Assembly (NCBI GenBank): GCA_041653615.1
Contig: JBAZEZ010000021.1
Span: 1 to 29,713, forward strand
From: JAHJUB01 sp041653615 [NCBI: Candidatus Ratteibacteria bacterium]
GTDB taxonomy: Bacteria > Ratteibacteria > UBA8468 > MWAK01
Length of the DNA stretch: 29,713 nucleotides
Direction: 5' to 3'
The notes under the pieces are model-generated. The model worked only from the letters and a program-made list of their open reading frames with translations, was not told the DNA's origin and searched no databases. Of this stretch, positions 1 to 7,592 are shown piece after piece (position 1 is the stretch's first letter; every line of letters begins with the position of its first letter). Position numbers and translations under genes: made by a program.

Positions 1-153
1 ATGACTGGATACATAAATCCAACGATACAATCCGGTTTAACCGGTTTAAGAATAATTTATGTAAACTACGTTTTTGAAAGGGACGAGTTACGCGATTTGA
101 CACAGTCCTTTCATAGATGACAAAAAAGCCGAACGGCGCCGATCCCTGCTGGG

Positions 154-179
154 CCCACCTACGCTAAAGCTTCGGCGGG
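154..179. repeat. short GC-rich inverted repeat
   Basis: Imperfect inverted repeat (CCCACC...CGGCGGG arms around GCTAAAGCTTC) downstream of nspC. It resembles the CCCGCC...GGCGGG palindromes inside nspC and polA, so it is probably a degenerate member of that family. The rest of 1-189 shows only a short unrecognised 39-codon reading frame (1-120) and no gene that I can support. Confidence 0.4.
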
Positions 180-189
180 TAAACCCACT

Positions 190-1389
190 TTACGATAATC
201 TGTTACGGTAATCTTGATACCCGAAAGTCCGCACAATTCGGACCTTCCCGCCGTCGCGGTTTTTTAGCGGGCCTTGCCCGCCGAAGCCCGCTATGGCGAG
301 GCGAAGGCGGGTCTTCGGCCGATAACAAGCAATGGACGGCAAACGGACTCCGTTAAAGGTATTGTTCTTGACCATGGTGTAGTGCGCCATATCCAGGAAA
401 ATCAGTTTTGCGCCGATTCTTAACGGCTTCCGGAAAGAATAGTCGCCGATTACATCACCGGCCAAACAAGTAAGCCCGGCCAACCGGTAGGTGTACGGAT
501 ATTCTCCCGGATTTCCCGCATTCACAATCTTCGGACGATAAGGCATTTCCAGAACATCCGGCATATGAGCGGCCGCCGAGGTATCCAACACCGCAATCTC
601 CATTTCATTGCGCACAATATCCAGCACTTGCGCCACCAGGACCCCGGTATTCAGGGCAATTGCCTCACCCGGTTCCAGGTAAACCCGGCACCCGTACCGT
701 TTCCGAAATGATTTCACCAGCCGACAGAGTTTCGCAACGTCATAGTCCGACCGGGTAATGTGGTGCCCGCCGCCGAAGTTCACCCACTCCATCCCCTTTA
801 AATATTTACCGAACTTGGCTTCCACTTCCGCGAGCGTCCGCTCCAACGCATCGGCATTCAATTCACACAGGGTATGGAAGTGAAGCCCGGATATTCCGTC
901 AAGTTCTTCCGGGTGAAACTCTTTCGCGGTAACACCTAAACGGGAATATCGGCCGCAGGGGTCGTAAATCGGAACCTTGACTTCCGAATGCTGGGGGTTA
1001 ACACGGATGCCGCAATTTACTTTTTTGCCGTATTTTTTAATCAACGGCCGGAACTTTTGCCATTGGGAAAAAGAGTTAAAGGTTATATGGCTGCAATAGG
1101 ACAGGAGTTCCTTAAACTCGCTCTCCCGGTAAGCCGGACCGCAGAGGTGCACTTCCCGACCAAACTCCTCGAAACCCAGCCGCGCCTCATCCAGAGAACT
1201 GGCCGCGGTCCCGGCCAAGTACTTCCGAATAAGCGAAAAAGTGTGCCAGCATGCGAAACCCTTGAGCGCCAGGATTATTTCAGCGCCGCTTTTATCCTGC
1301 ACGGATTTGAGGACCTTAAGATTCTTTTCCAGCAATCCTTCGTCCACGACATAGCACGGGGTAGGAATATTTTTTAAGGGTAACTTCAT
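190..1389 (-). CDS. nspC: Carboxynorspermidine/carboxyspermidine decarboxylase
   Basis: PLP enzyme of the alanine-racemase-fold (fold III) decarboxylase family. It removes CO2 from carboxy(nor)spermidine in the last step of the alternative polyamine pathway in the cytosol. K43 in the ALKGFA motif is the expected Schiff-base lysine. Also visible are the GGGHH glycine-rich motif, the LEPGEA phosphate-binding motif, and a family-typical end (VRIVRTFGYQDY). The length of 399 aa is slightly above the usual ~380. The excess is about 20 residues near 359-378 (KTRLRLAIAGFGGQG), encoded by a palindromic repeat at 277-311 between the usual PSIACY region and the C-terminal strand. It lies 86 bp downstream of the carboxynorspermidine dehydrogenase gene on the same strand, so the two are very likely one operon making spermidine or norspermidine from aspartate semialdehyde and a diamine. 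The exact polyamine product cannot be told from sequence. Confidence 0.93.
   Translation of the reverse strand: MKLPLKNIPTPCYVVDEGLLEKNLKVLKSVQDKSGAEIILALKGFACWHTFSLIRKYLAGTAASSLDEARLGFEEFGREVHLCGPAYRESEFKELLSYCSHITFNSFSQWQKFRPLIKKYGKKVNCGIRVNPQHSEVKVPIYDPCGRYSRLGVTAKEFHPEELDGISGLHFHTLCELNADALERTLAEVEAKFGKYLKGMEWVNFGGGHHITRSDYDVAKLCRLVKSFRKRYGCRVYLEPGEAIALNTGVLVAQVLDIVRNEMEIAVLDTSAAAHMPDVLEMPYRPKIVNAGNPGEYPYTYRLAGLTCLAGDVIGDYSFRKPLRIGAKLIFLDMAHYTMVKNNTFNGVRLPSIACYRPKTRLRLAIAGFGGQGPLKNRDGGKVRIVRTFGYQDYRNRLS
277..311. repeat. palindromic element inside nspC
   Basis: Inverted repeat with CCCGCCGAAGCCCGC and GCGAGGCGAAGGCGGG arms, read in-frame in the nspC C-terminal region. It belongs to the same class as the CCCGCCTTCGCC...GGCGGGCGAAG element inside polA at 3967-4011. 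Confidence 0.7.
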
Positions 1390-1396
1390 AATATTT

Positions 1397-1480
1397 TGTA
1401 GGGGAGGGGCTGTGTCCCCTCACGAAGCAACCCTAAAAGGGTCGCACTACAGTGGGCGGGGATACAACCCCGCCCCTACA
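1397..1480. repeat. composite palindromic repeat (element nested in element)
   Basis: The outer element has TGTAGGGGAGGGG and CCCCGCCCCTACA ends and matches, in inverse orientation, the element at 23396-23451. Relative to that copy it carries about 30 extra bases in the middle (roughly 1421-1451), ending in GGGTCGCACTACA. That is the same terminal motif as the repeat inside the 23S intron (25576-25629). The right end, TGTAG on the minus strand, supplies the TAG stop codon of the dehydrogenase gene. It fills the nspC/dehydrogenase intergenic gap. Confidence 0.8.
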
Positions 1481-2654
1481 CAATTTCCTTCACCACCCAC
1501 GGCAGGCCGTGGATTTTTAATTTTTCCAGGAACGGGTCCGGGTCCATCTCCTCCACGTTAAAAACACCCTTCCCTTGCCAGGCACCGGTCAGCATCATCA
1601 TCGCCCCGATCATCGCCGGCACGCCGGTGGTATAAGAAATGGCCTGCGCTTTTACCTCCCGGTAGCATTCGGCGTGGTCGCAGACGTTGTAGATGTAAAC
1701 CTTCTTTTTCTTTCCGTCTTTTACGCCTTCAATCATACACCCGATGTTTGTCTTACCTTTGTAATTCTTGCCCAGGGACGAAGGCTCCGGTAAAACCGCT
1801 TTCAGGAATTTCAGCGGCACAATCTGTTGGCCTTCAAATTCCACCGGGTCGATACGCGTCATACCCACGTTCTGGAGAACCCGCAGGTGGGTCAGGTACT
1901 GCTCGCCGAAGGTCATCCAGAACCGTATCCGTTTTAATCCTTCGATATTATTAACCAATGATTCCAATTCCTCGTGGTACATAAGGTACATTTCCCGGAC
2001 GCCAATTTCCGGAAAGTCAAAACTCTTGTGGACTGAAAGAGGGGCGGTTTCCACCCACTTCCCGTCCTCCCAAAACTTGCCCCGCTGGGTAATTTCCCGG
2101 ATGTTGATTTCCGGGTTGAAGTTGGTGGCAAACGGATGGCCGTGTTCTCCGGCGTTGCAATCCATGATATCCACATATTCAATTGTATCAAAATAATGCT
2201 TTCGGGCGTAAGCGCAAAAAATATTGGTTACGCCCGGGTCAAAACCGCAACCCAGGAGCGCCATCACACCCTTTTTCTGGAATCGTTCCTGATATTCCCA
2301 CTGCCATTTATAACAGAACTTCGCTTCATTTGGCGGCTCATAATTGGCGGTGTCCAGATAATTAACACCAGCCTCCAGACACGCATCCATAATGGATAAA
2401 TCCTGGTAAGGCAGAGCCACGTTGATAACCAGGTCAGGTTTAAAACTATTAATGAGGGCAACCACCTCCTCGCTTTTATCCGCGTCAACCTGGGCAGTCT
2501 GGATAGGCCGAGTTATTTGTTCCCTAATCTTCTCGCACTTGGCCAGGGTCCGACTCGCCAAAAGTATTTTCGAAAAGACTTCAGACACCTGACTGCACTT
2601 ATGGGTTACAACTCCGCCAACTCCGCCCGCGCCGATAATTAATACTCTTCCCAT
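1476..2654 (-). CDS. Carboxynorspermidine/carboxyspermidine dehydrogenase (saccharopine dehydrogenase family)
   Basis: NAD(P)H-dependent enzyme that reductively condenses aspartate semialdehyde with putrescine or diaminopropane to the carboxy-polyamine, the substrate of the downstream NspC. The N-terminus is a Rossmann fold with GAGGVGG at residues 8-14. The central GCGFDPGVTNIF motif and the DCNAGEHGHPFATNFNPEINIRE segment are characteristic of the saccharopine-dehydrogenase-like CANSDH group. At 392 aa it is of normal length. The ATG at 2654 has a good ribosome site (AAGGAG, about 8 bases upstream) and a promoter at 2674-2703. The stop TAG is contributed by the end of a palindromic repeat. 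Lysine-forming saccharopine dehydrogenases are relatives, but the nspC neighbour strongly favours the polyamine role. Confidence 0.9.
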   Translation of the reverse strand: MGRVLIIGAGGVGGVVTHKCSQVSEVFSKILLASRTLAKCEKIREQITRPIQTAQVDADKSEEVVALINSFKPDLVINVALPYQDLSIMDACLEAGVNYLDTANYEPPNEAKFCYKWQWEYQERFQKKGVMALLGCGFDPGVTNIFCAYARKHYFDTIEYVDIMDCNAGEHGHPFATNFNPEINIREITQRGKFWEDGKWVETAPLSVHKSFDFPEIGVREMYLMYHEELESLVNNIEGLKRIRFWMTFGEQYLTHLRVLQNVGMTRIDPVEFEGQQIVPLKFLKAVLPEPSSLGKNYKGKTNIGCMIEGVKDGKKKKVYIYNVCDHAECYREVKAQAISYTTGVPAMIGAMMMLTGAWQGKGVFNVEEMDPDPFLEKLKIHGLPWVVKEIV

Positions 2655-2673
2655 TGGTTATCTCCTTAACCCT

Positions 2674-2703
2674 ATTTTACCTTTTTCCCGCTCTACACTT
2701 CAA
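2674..2703 (-). promoter_or_regulatory. candidate sigma-70 promoter of the polyamine operon
   Basis: On the minus strand, -35 TTGAAG (2698-2703), an 18-base spacer, and -10 TAAAAT (2674-2679), 20 bases upstream of the dehydrogenase ATG. It is divergent from the polA promoter region. Confidence 0.55.
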
Positions 2704-2722
2704 CCGTTGCGGCATTTAGTTG

Positions 2723-2749
2723 TATAATATCTTTTCCACATAGTGGAAA
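2723..2749 (+). promoter_or_regulatory. polA -10 box and start-proximal palindrome
   Basis: A TATAAT box at 2723-2728 (with a weak TTCAAC at about -35) precedes polA. Between it and the ATG lies a perfect 7-bp inverted repeat TTTCCAC-ATA-GTGGAAA (2733-2749). This occupies the place of the ribosome binding site and the start of the transcript, so it could be an operator or an RNA hairpin. The function is inference. Confidence 0.45.
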
Positions 2750-2750
2750 T

Positions 2751-5399
2751 ATGGAAAAATTATTTTTAATTGACGGAAACGCAGTTGCCTATCGTGCGTT
2801 CTTTGCCATCAAGAGCCTTGCTACCTCTTACGGACAGCCCACCAACGCCGTCCTCGGTTTTCTCAATATCCTGAACCGGATTGTCCGGGAAACCGCGCCG
2901 GATTACCTCGCCTGCGCTTTTGACTCTCCCGGTGAAACCTTCCGGCACCAGGTCTTCGCCGAATACAAGGTCAACCGACCCGGAATGCCGGAAGAACTGG
3001 TCAGCCAGCTCTCTCTAATCAAAGAAGTCCTATCCGCTTACCAAATTCCCATTCTGGAACAACCGGGTCTGGAAGCAGACGACATCCTGAAAGACCTGGC
3101 GGTAACGGGCTCCGGAAAGGGCTTTCAGGTTTACATTGTTACCGCGGACAAGGACTTACTCCAACTGGTCTCCGAGCGAATTAAGGTTTTTCACCCCCAG
3201 ACCTACGAAATTATGGACCGGGAAAAGGTACAGGAGAGATTTGGCCTGCCGCCGGAAAAGATTCCGGACTTGATGGCGCTCACCGGGGACAGCATTGATA
3301 ACATCCCCGGCGTCAAGGGTATCGGAGACAAGACTGCCGTTCCCTTAATTCAGCGGTTTGGGTCCATTGAAAACCTTTATCAGCACCTGGAAGAAGTGCC
3401 CGGCGCAGCGGTCCGCCAAAAATTGGTTGAGGGCAAAGAATCGGCTTTTTTAAGCAAATGCCTGGCCACGCTTTTTGGCGCGCCTTCTTTCACTTCCATC
3501 CCTTCCGATTTTTCCGAATACCGCCGCCAGGACCCAGACAAACCGAAACTTGCCGAAATATACCGCCGCCTTGAATTCCGTAAATTGCTCAAAGAAGTAG
3601 AAATCTCGCCTGCTGTCGACTACCTTCTTTTTACTCCGAACAGCACAGCCAAACAAGACGTAGCTGTAGTTGCCAACCTTGCTCGGCTAAAAGAGCCAAC
3701 CAAGGTTGGCAACTACATTAGTATCGATTTCGCCGATCTCCTCCAGGACCCTAAACCATACATTTCGTCTCTAGCCTCTCCCAACGTTCTCAAAGCCGGC
3801 ACCGACCTTAAAGATAAACTCCGCCAACTTCATCTTAAACTCCCCCCTCACCTCACCTCTCCTCTAAGGGGAGAGAAAACGGGTGAGGGAGTCGGCGAGA
3901 CGGAGATGAAAATCTCTCCGCCTTTTTTTGATTTCAATATCGCGGCTGTTCTTTGCGAAAAACAAGCCCCCGCCTTCGCCAAGGCTTCGACGGACGCGTC
4001 GGCGGGCGAAGCCTCACCTGCTTTGTCATTGCGAGGGAGCGAGAGCGACCGCGGCAATCCCGCATCTGAAATGGAAGAAATCTTCCATTTCTACCAAAAT
4101 GAACTAAAAATTCAGGGCTTGACCAAATTATTCGAAGAAGTAGAAATGCCGCTTTTGCCGGTCCTGTCAAAGATGGAGAAAACCGGCGTTTACCTGGATA
4201 CTCCCTATCTGCGGGACCTGGGCCAACATTTTGACGAAGTCCTCAAAAACCTGGAATCCGAAATTTTTCAGATAGCCGGCCAGCCCTTCAACCTTAACTC
4301 TCCGGCGCAGCTTTCCGTCGTCCTTTTTGAAAACCTGAAACTGCCGGTAGTCAGGAAAACTAAGACCGGTTTCTCCACCGATAGTTCTGTCCTGGATGCT
4401 CTGGCGCCGCTGCACCCGGTAATCCCGCTGATTCTTAATTACCGCCAGATTGCCAAATTAAATTCCACCTACGTACAGGCGCTGCCGGAACTGGTCAGCC
4501 CGGAAGACAACCGTCTCCACACCACTTTCAACCAGGTCGGCGCGGCAACCGGCCGGCTTTCCAGCGAAAAACCGAACCTGCAAAATATCCCCCTGGCCAC
4601 CCCGGAGGGCGGTTCCATCCGCCGCGCCTTCTGCCGGCAAAACCCGGGCGATATCCTCTGCTCTTTTGATTATTCCCAGATAGAACTGCGCATCCTGGCG
4701 CATCTGTCCCAAGACAGTCTTTTGGTCAACGCTTTCCGGGAAGACCGGGATATCCATGCCGAAACCGCCCGCGTTTTATTCCATACTTCCAGTGATTCAC
4801 CCCTCACCCTTTCCTCTCTCCCGAGGGGAGAGAGGAAAGGCGAGGAGGTAATCAGCCCCGAACAGCGCCGCATCGCTAAAACCGTCAACTTCGGCATCAT
4901 TTACGGAATGAGCGCCTTCGGTCTCGCGAAAGAATTGCGCATCTCCCCGGAAGAGGCACAGAACTTTATTACCGCCTACTTTGAAAAGTACGCCGGGGTC
5001 AATGATTTTATCGACCGGACCATCGAATCCGCCCGGGAAAAGGGCTACGTTACTACACTATTGGGCCGCAAACGTTCCATACCGGGTATAAACAGCCGCC
5101 GCAACAACGAACGGCTCCTGGCCGAGCGGCTGGCGGTGAATACGCCCATTCAGGGCAGCGCCGCGGATATTATCAAGGTTGCCATGGTAAAAATAGACCG
5201 GGGCTTGACAAACCAAACTCTAAGCGGTAGAATGATATTACAAATACACGATGAATTGCTCTTTGAAATCCCGGAAACAGAGAAGGAAACCTGGATACCG
5301 TTGGTTAAAAACGCGATGGAAAAAGCACTGCCTCTTTCCGTCCCCGTAAAGGTATCCATAAAATCCGGCCGGAACTGGCAGGATATGAGCGACACTTGA
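2751..5399 (+). CDS. polA: DNA polymerase I with in-frame palindromic-repeat insertions
   Basis: Repair and Okazaki-fragment polymerase, 882 aa. Residues 1 to ~290 form the 5' nuclease domain (FLIDGNAVAYRAFF, VTADKDLLQL, and the helix-hairpin-helix region GDSIDNIPGVKGIGDKTA). Residues ~295-450 correspond to the 3'-5' exonuclease region. The DEDD catalytic motifs are not recognisable there (YISIDFADLL where DTET is expected), so proofreading is probably absent. The polymerase domain is intact: motif A with D640 (FDYSQIELR), motif B with K710 and Y718 (RRIAKTVNFGIIYGM), motif C with H833-D834 (QIHDELLFE). Four repeat-derived segments sit in the degenerate exonuclease region (about residues 305-322, 365-380, 406-421, 425-438). 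A fifth is in the palm between motifs A and B (684-699). All keep the frame, and the spliced-out length would be near 800 aa. The stop codon overlaps the -35 box of the next gene's promoter. Confidence 0.97.
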   Translation: MEKLFLIDGNAVAYRAFFAIKSLATSYGQPTNAVLGFLNILNRIVRETAPDYLACAFDSPGETFRHQVFAEYKVNRPGMPEELVSQLSLIKEVLSAYQIPILEQPGLEADDILKDLAVTGSGKGFQVYIVTADKDLLQLVSERIKVFHPQTYEIMDREKVQERFGLPPEKIPDLMALTGDSIDNIPGVKGIGDKTAVPLIQRFGSIENLYQHLEEVPGAAVRQKLVEGKESAFLSKCLATLFGAPSFTSIPSDFSEYRRQDPDKPKLAEIYRRLEFRKLLKEVEISPAVDYLLFTPNSTAKQDVAVVANLARLKEPTKVGNYISIDFADLLQDPKPYISSLASPNVLKAGTDLKDKLRQLHLKLPPHLTSPLRGEKTGEGVGETEMKISPPFFDFNIAAVLCEKQAPAFAKASTDASAGEASPALSLRGSESDRGNPASEMEEIFHFYQNELKIQGLTKLFEEVEMPLLPVLSKMEKTGVYLDTPYLRDLGQHFDEVLKNLESEIFQIAGQPFNLNSPAQLSVVLFENLKLPVVRKTKTGFSTDSSVLDALAPLHPVIPLILNYRQIAKLNSTYVQALPELVSPEDNRLHTTFNQVGAATGRLSSEKPNLQNIPLATPEGGSIRRAFCRQNPGDILCSFDYSQIELRILAHLSQDSLLVNAFREDRDIHAETARVLFHTSSDSPLTLSSLPRGERKGEEVISPEQRRIAKTVNFGIIYGMSAFGLAKELRISPEEAQNFITAYFEKYAGVNDFIDRTIESAREKGYVTTLLGRKRSIPGINSRRNNERLLAERLAVNTPIQGSAADIIKVAMVKIDRGLTNQTLSGRMILQIHDELLFEIPETEKETWIPLVKNAMEKALPLSVPVKVSIKSGRNWQDMSDT
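3665..3715. repeat. TGTAGTTGCC palindrome in polA
   Basis: A 51-bp inverted repeat with TGTAGTTGCCAACCTTG and CAAGGTTGGCAACTACA arms, encoding 17 in-frame residues. The same left-end motif occurs at 23357-23380 and 23501-23523. Confidence 0.85.
3844..3889. repeat. CCCCTCAC...GTGAGGG palindrome in polA
   Basis: Inverted repeat with CCCCTCACC and GGGTGAGGG ends and a CTCCTCTAAGGGGAG centre, read as LTSPLRGEKTGEGV. The same family occurs at 4800-4846 and 10543-10593, and truncated at 11151-11187. Confidence 0.85.
3967..4011. repeat. CCCGCCTTCG...CGGCGGGCGAAG palindrome in polA
   Basis: Inverted repeat read as PAFAKASTDASAGEA. It is related to the nspC element at 277-311. Confidence 0.8.
4024..4064. 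repeat. TGTCATTGCGAGG-type repeat in polA
   Basis: Segment beginning TGTCATTGCGAGG and ending GCGGCAATCCCGCA. It shows the ATTGC...GCAAT inverted ends of a repeat type that I recall as common in many bacterial genomes. It is read as LSLRGSESDRGNPA and lies only 12 bp from the preceding palindrome. Confidence 0.75.
4800..4846. repeat. CCCCTCAC palindrome in the polA palm region
   Basis: Inverted repeat (CTTTCCTCTCTC and GAGAGAGGAAAG arms around CCGAGGG) read in-frame as LTLSSLPRGERKGE. It lies between polymerase motifs A and B, just before the conserved PEQRR. Confidence 0.85.
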
Positions 5400-5424
5400 C
5401 AAGATTTAAAAGTTCAGGTAAAAT
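5396..5424 (+). promoter_or_regulatory. sigma-70 promoter of the pseudopilin gene
   Basis: Perfect -35 TTGACA (5396-5401), a 17-base spacer, and -10 TAAAAT (5419-5424). The -35 box overlaps the polA stop codon TGA (5397-5399). Confidence 0.75.
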
Positions 5425-5485
5425 GGTTTTGAAGTATATAAATCTTTATATTTATCCTAAATACGAAAGGGGGTGAAACAACTAT

Positions 5486-6112
5486 ATGAAGAACAGAAAA
5501 GGTTTTACCTTAATTGAGCTCTTGGTTGTTATTGCCATTATCGCCATTTTAGCGGCGATGTTACTCCCGGCATTGGCCAGAGCGAGAGAGCAGGCAAGGC
5601 GGGCAAGCTGCATGAGCCAAGTGAAACAGTTTGGCTTGGTGCTGCACATGTATGCTCAGGACTGGGCCGATAACTTCCCGGTCGGCGCTATTAGAACTTC
5701 TGTCAGTGGGCTGTCACCGCTAATGGGCACTTACATAACCAACGCGAAGATGTTTGTCTGCCCCAGCAGCAATGACACGGCAAGCGCGACTGCGCTGTCA
5801 TACGGCTCAGTGACCAAGAATTACATGTCCTACGCGTATCAGCAGCCAACAACTGCGGGCGGCAATGATGGCTTGGGCGAGCAGAGTTCAACGGATAGCT
5901 GCTTGCTGATGGACCAGTCATACCCAGCCGTTAAGAACGGCGGCGTTACTACCGAAATTCTCTTTGCTCCCGACCTCAACGTCTTAGTAAGAAGAACTAA
6001 CCACGGCAGTGACGGAGTCAACGCGGTATTTGTAGACGGCCACGTAGAATGGGTGCCGAAGGGCGCTATCGGAACAAAGATTCCGAATGTCGCCTTAATG
6101 TTCAACCCATAA
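5486..6112 (+). CDS. Type II secretion/type IV pilus-like pseudopilin with H-X9-DG-like C-terminus
   Basis: A 208-aa protein with a class III signal: MKNRKG then [22 protein letters not shown]. Prepilin peptidase is expected to cut after G6, leaving F1 and E5 of the mature protein and one hydrophobic helix (about residues 8-29). The globular part ends with [18 protein letters not shown], the H-X9-DG-type motif of the large pseudopilin paralogue families of Planctomycetes, Verrucomicrobia, Lentisphaerae and Omnitrophota (one extra residue here). It probably sits in a periplasmic pseudopilus or is membrane-anchored. Its specific role is unknown. The ribosome site is strong (AGGGGGTGA, 5468-5476) about 10 bases before the ATG. 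It has its own promoter and terminator, so it is a monocistronic unit. Confidence 0.88.
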   Translation: MKNRKGFTLIELLVVIAIIAILAAMLLPALARAREQARRASCMSQVKQFGLVLHMYAQDWADNFPVGAIRTSVSGLSPLMGTYITNAKMFVCPSSNDTASATALSYGSVTKNYMSYAYQQPTTAGGNDGLGEQSSTDSCLLMDQSYPAVKNGGVTTEILFAPDLNVLVRRTNHGSDGVNAVFVDGHVEWVPKGAIGTKIPNVALMFNP

Positions 6113-6146
6113 GAAGTGGTTAAAAAGATACAGATATAAGCTTCGC

Positions 6147-6193
6147 AAGAAAGGCGGGCCCTTTCGCGAGAAAGGTTGCCCGCCTTTCTTTTT
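6147..6193 (+). terminator. rho-independent terminator after the pseudopilin gene
   Basis: A 13-bp outer stem (AAGAAAGGCGGGC with GCCCGCCTTTCTT) encloses an inner stem CCTTTC-GCGA-GAAAGG, followed by a T run. Confidence 0.85.
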
Positions 6194-6221
6194 GCCACCC
6201 CCTTTTTTTTGAATTTGAATC

Positions 6222-6251
6222 TTGACCTCTCTCCCTCAAACCAGATATAAT
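6222..6251 (+). promoter_or_regulatory. promoter of the polysaccharide cluster
   Basis: -35 TTGACC (6222-6227), an 18-base spacer, and a perfect -10 TATAAT (6246-6251). The predicted leader is about 80 bases before the first glycosyltransferase. The 6113-6337 gap otherwise holds only the preceding terminator and AT-rich DNA. Confidence 0.65.
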
Positions 6252-6337
6252 ACCCTTATCCTGTTTACAATACACAATTCGCAATATCCTCAATTAAAAT
6301 ACTTAAAAGAAATACGCTTGATATATTCCGGACGAAT

Positions 6338-7573
6338 ATGCGTTTTCGGAAAAATTTAAAGGTCTATTTAATTGACAATGCTTTGCAAAATTACGTCGGA
6401 CATGATTTTCATTACGCTGATTCTTTATACCGATACGCGGTAAAACATAATATTGAATTCCGCGTTCTCGGCCACAAAAATGTCTCTCCGCTCATTACTC
6501 ACGTTCTGCCTGTAGAGCCCATTTTCCGGCATGAATTTCATACGCTTTTTTATTCAAAAATACCCCGCGGTGTTCTTTATCTTGACTTTCTGCGCGCCAA
6601 TTTCGAATTTTACCGCGACTTAAATACCGCGCTCAGGGGCAAAACAAACAGGGATTGCGTGTTGTTCGCGCCGATGGTTGACCATCGGCAAATGCTGGCC
6701 TGGGCATGGTGGCTGCGCTCCCGCCCTCCGGAATGTTCACCCACGGTTGTTTTAATGTTTCGTTTCAGTTATTTCCATATCAAGCGGAACACGTTCTTGA
6801 GCCGTCCGGAAATACTGGCTAAATTGGGTTTCAAAGCATTGGAAAAAACTGCGACCAGGCATCGAATCCGTATTGTTACCGATAGCGAACGGCTCGCGGA
6901 CGAGTACCGCGGCATGACAAAACTTCCGCTTGAAATTTTTCCGATACCGCACACGGAAAACATATCCCAAATCAAAGAACCTAACGCTGGAATTTCACCA
7001 AAGGGTAATTTGCGGTTTGTTTTTTTGGGAGACGCGCGCGAGGAAAAAGGATTTCCGTTGCTTGTTTCGGCAATCAACAGCCTTATAAAACAAAACAAGA
7101 TGCAGGGTATTAAGTTTATTATTCAATGTCATATCGGCAGTCATCATCACGCGCCGATGTTGCGGTTTCGCCGACTCCTGGAAAAAACCGAACCAGCCGG
7201 TGTTCAAGTACTAAAAGATTTTCTGGAAATTGAAGCGTATTACCGGCTATTGCGCAGTGCTGATATCGTCGTATTGCCGTATAGCGGAAAAAAATATTAC
7301 GCCCGCACTTCCGGACCGATGGCAGAAGCGTTTGCCGCCGGAAAACCGGTCATAGTCACCGACAATACCTGGATGAGCGAACAATTAAGGCGCTTCGGTT
7401 CCGGCGTCACTTTTCCGGATGGAAGCGTCGCAGGCCTTTCACGGGCGATTAGAGAAACTTGCGACCGGTACCCGGAATTAAGCGCGCGGGCGCAAGCCAA
7501 CCGTTCCGCCTGGATTGAATTCCATAATCCCGGGGTCTTCTTCCGGATGTTGTTGCCTGACAAAGCTTTTTAA
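6338..7573 (+). CDS. Glycosyltransferase (GT4-like), first gene of the polysaccharide cluster
   Basis: A 411-aa predicted cytosolic GT-B-fold glycosyltransferase that transfers a nucleotide-activated sugar to a growing lipid-linked glycan. The C-terminal half holds the recognisable part: LRFVFLGDAREEKGF opens the second Rossmann domain (about residue 225). The nucleotide-sugar region ARTSGPMAEAFAAGKPVIVTDN lies near residues 322-343, with the expected acidic residue before AFAAGKPV. The N-terminal half is divergent and I do not recognise a specific family. There is no signal peptide or membrane segment. The ATG at 6338 has only a weak ribosome site. It starts a run of same-strand genes with short gaps (19 bp to the next), so it is likely co-transcribed. 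Substrate and linkage are unknown. Confidence 0.8.
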   Translation: MRFRKNLKVYLIDNALQNYVGHDFHYADSLYRYAVKHNIEFRVLGHKNVSPLITHVLPVEPIFRHEFHTLFYSKIPRGVLYLDFLRANFEFYRDLNTALRGKTNRDCVLFAPMVDHRQMLAWAWWLRSRPPECSPTVVLMFRFSYFHIKRNTFLSRPEILAKLGFKALEKTATRHRIRIVTDSERLADEYRGMTKLPLEIFPIPHTENISQIKEPNAGISPKGNLRFVFLGDAREEKGFPLLVSAINSLIKQNKMQGIKFIIQCHIGSHHHAPMLRFRRLLEKTEPAGVQVLKDFLEIEAYYRLLRSADIVVLPYSGKKYYARTSGPMAEAFAAGKPVIVTDNTWMSEQLRRFGSGVTFPDGSVAGLSRAIRETCDRYPELSARAQANRSAWIEFHNPGVFFRMLLPDKAF

Positions 7574-7592
7574 ATTGTTGAATTAACACCGC

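Noticed and set aside
1-120. A 39-codon frame beginning exactly at base 1
   Set aside because: No recognisable protein, no visible upstream signals, and it starts by chance at the window edge.
988-1377. 129-codon plus-strand frame opposite nspC
   Set aside because: Antisense shadow of a clear gene, with no protein-like motifs.
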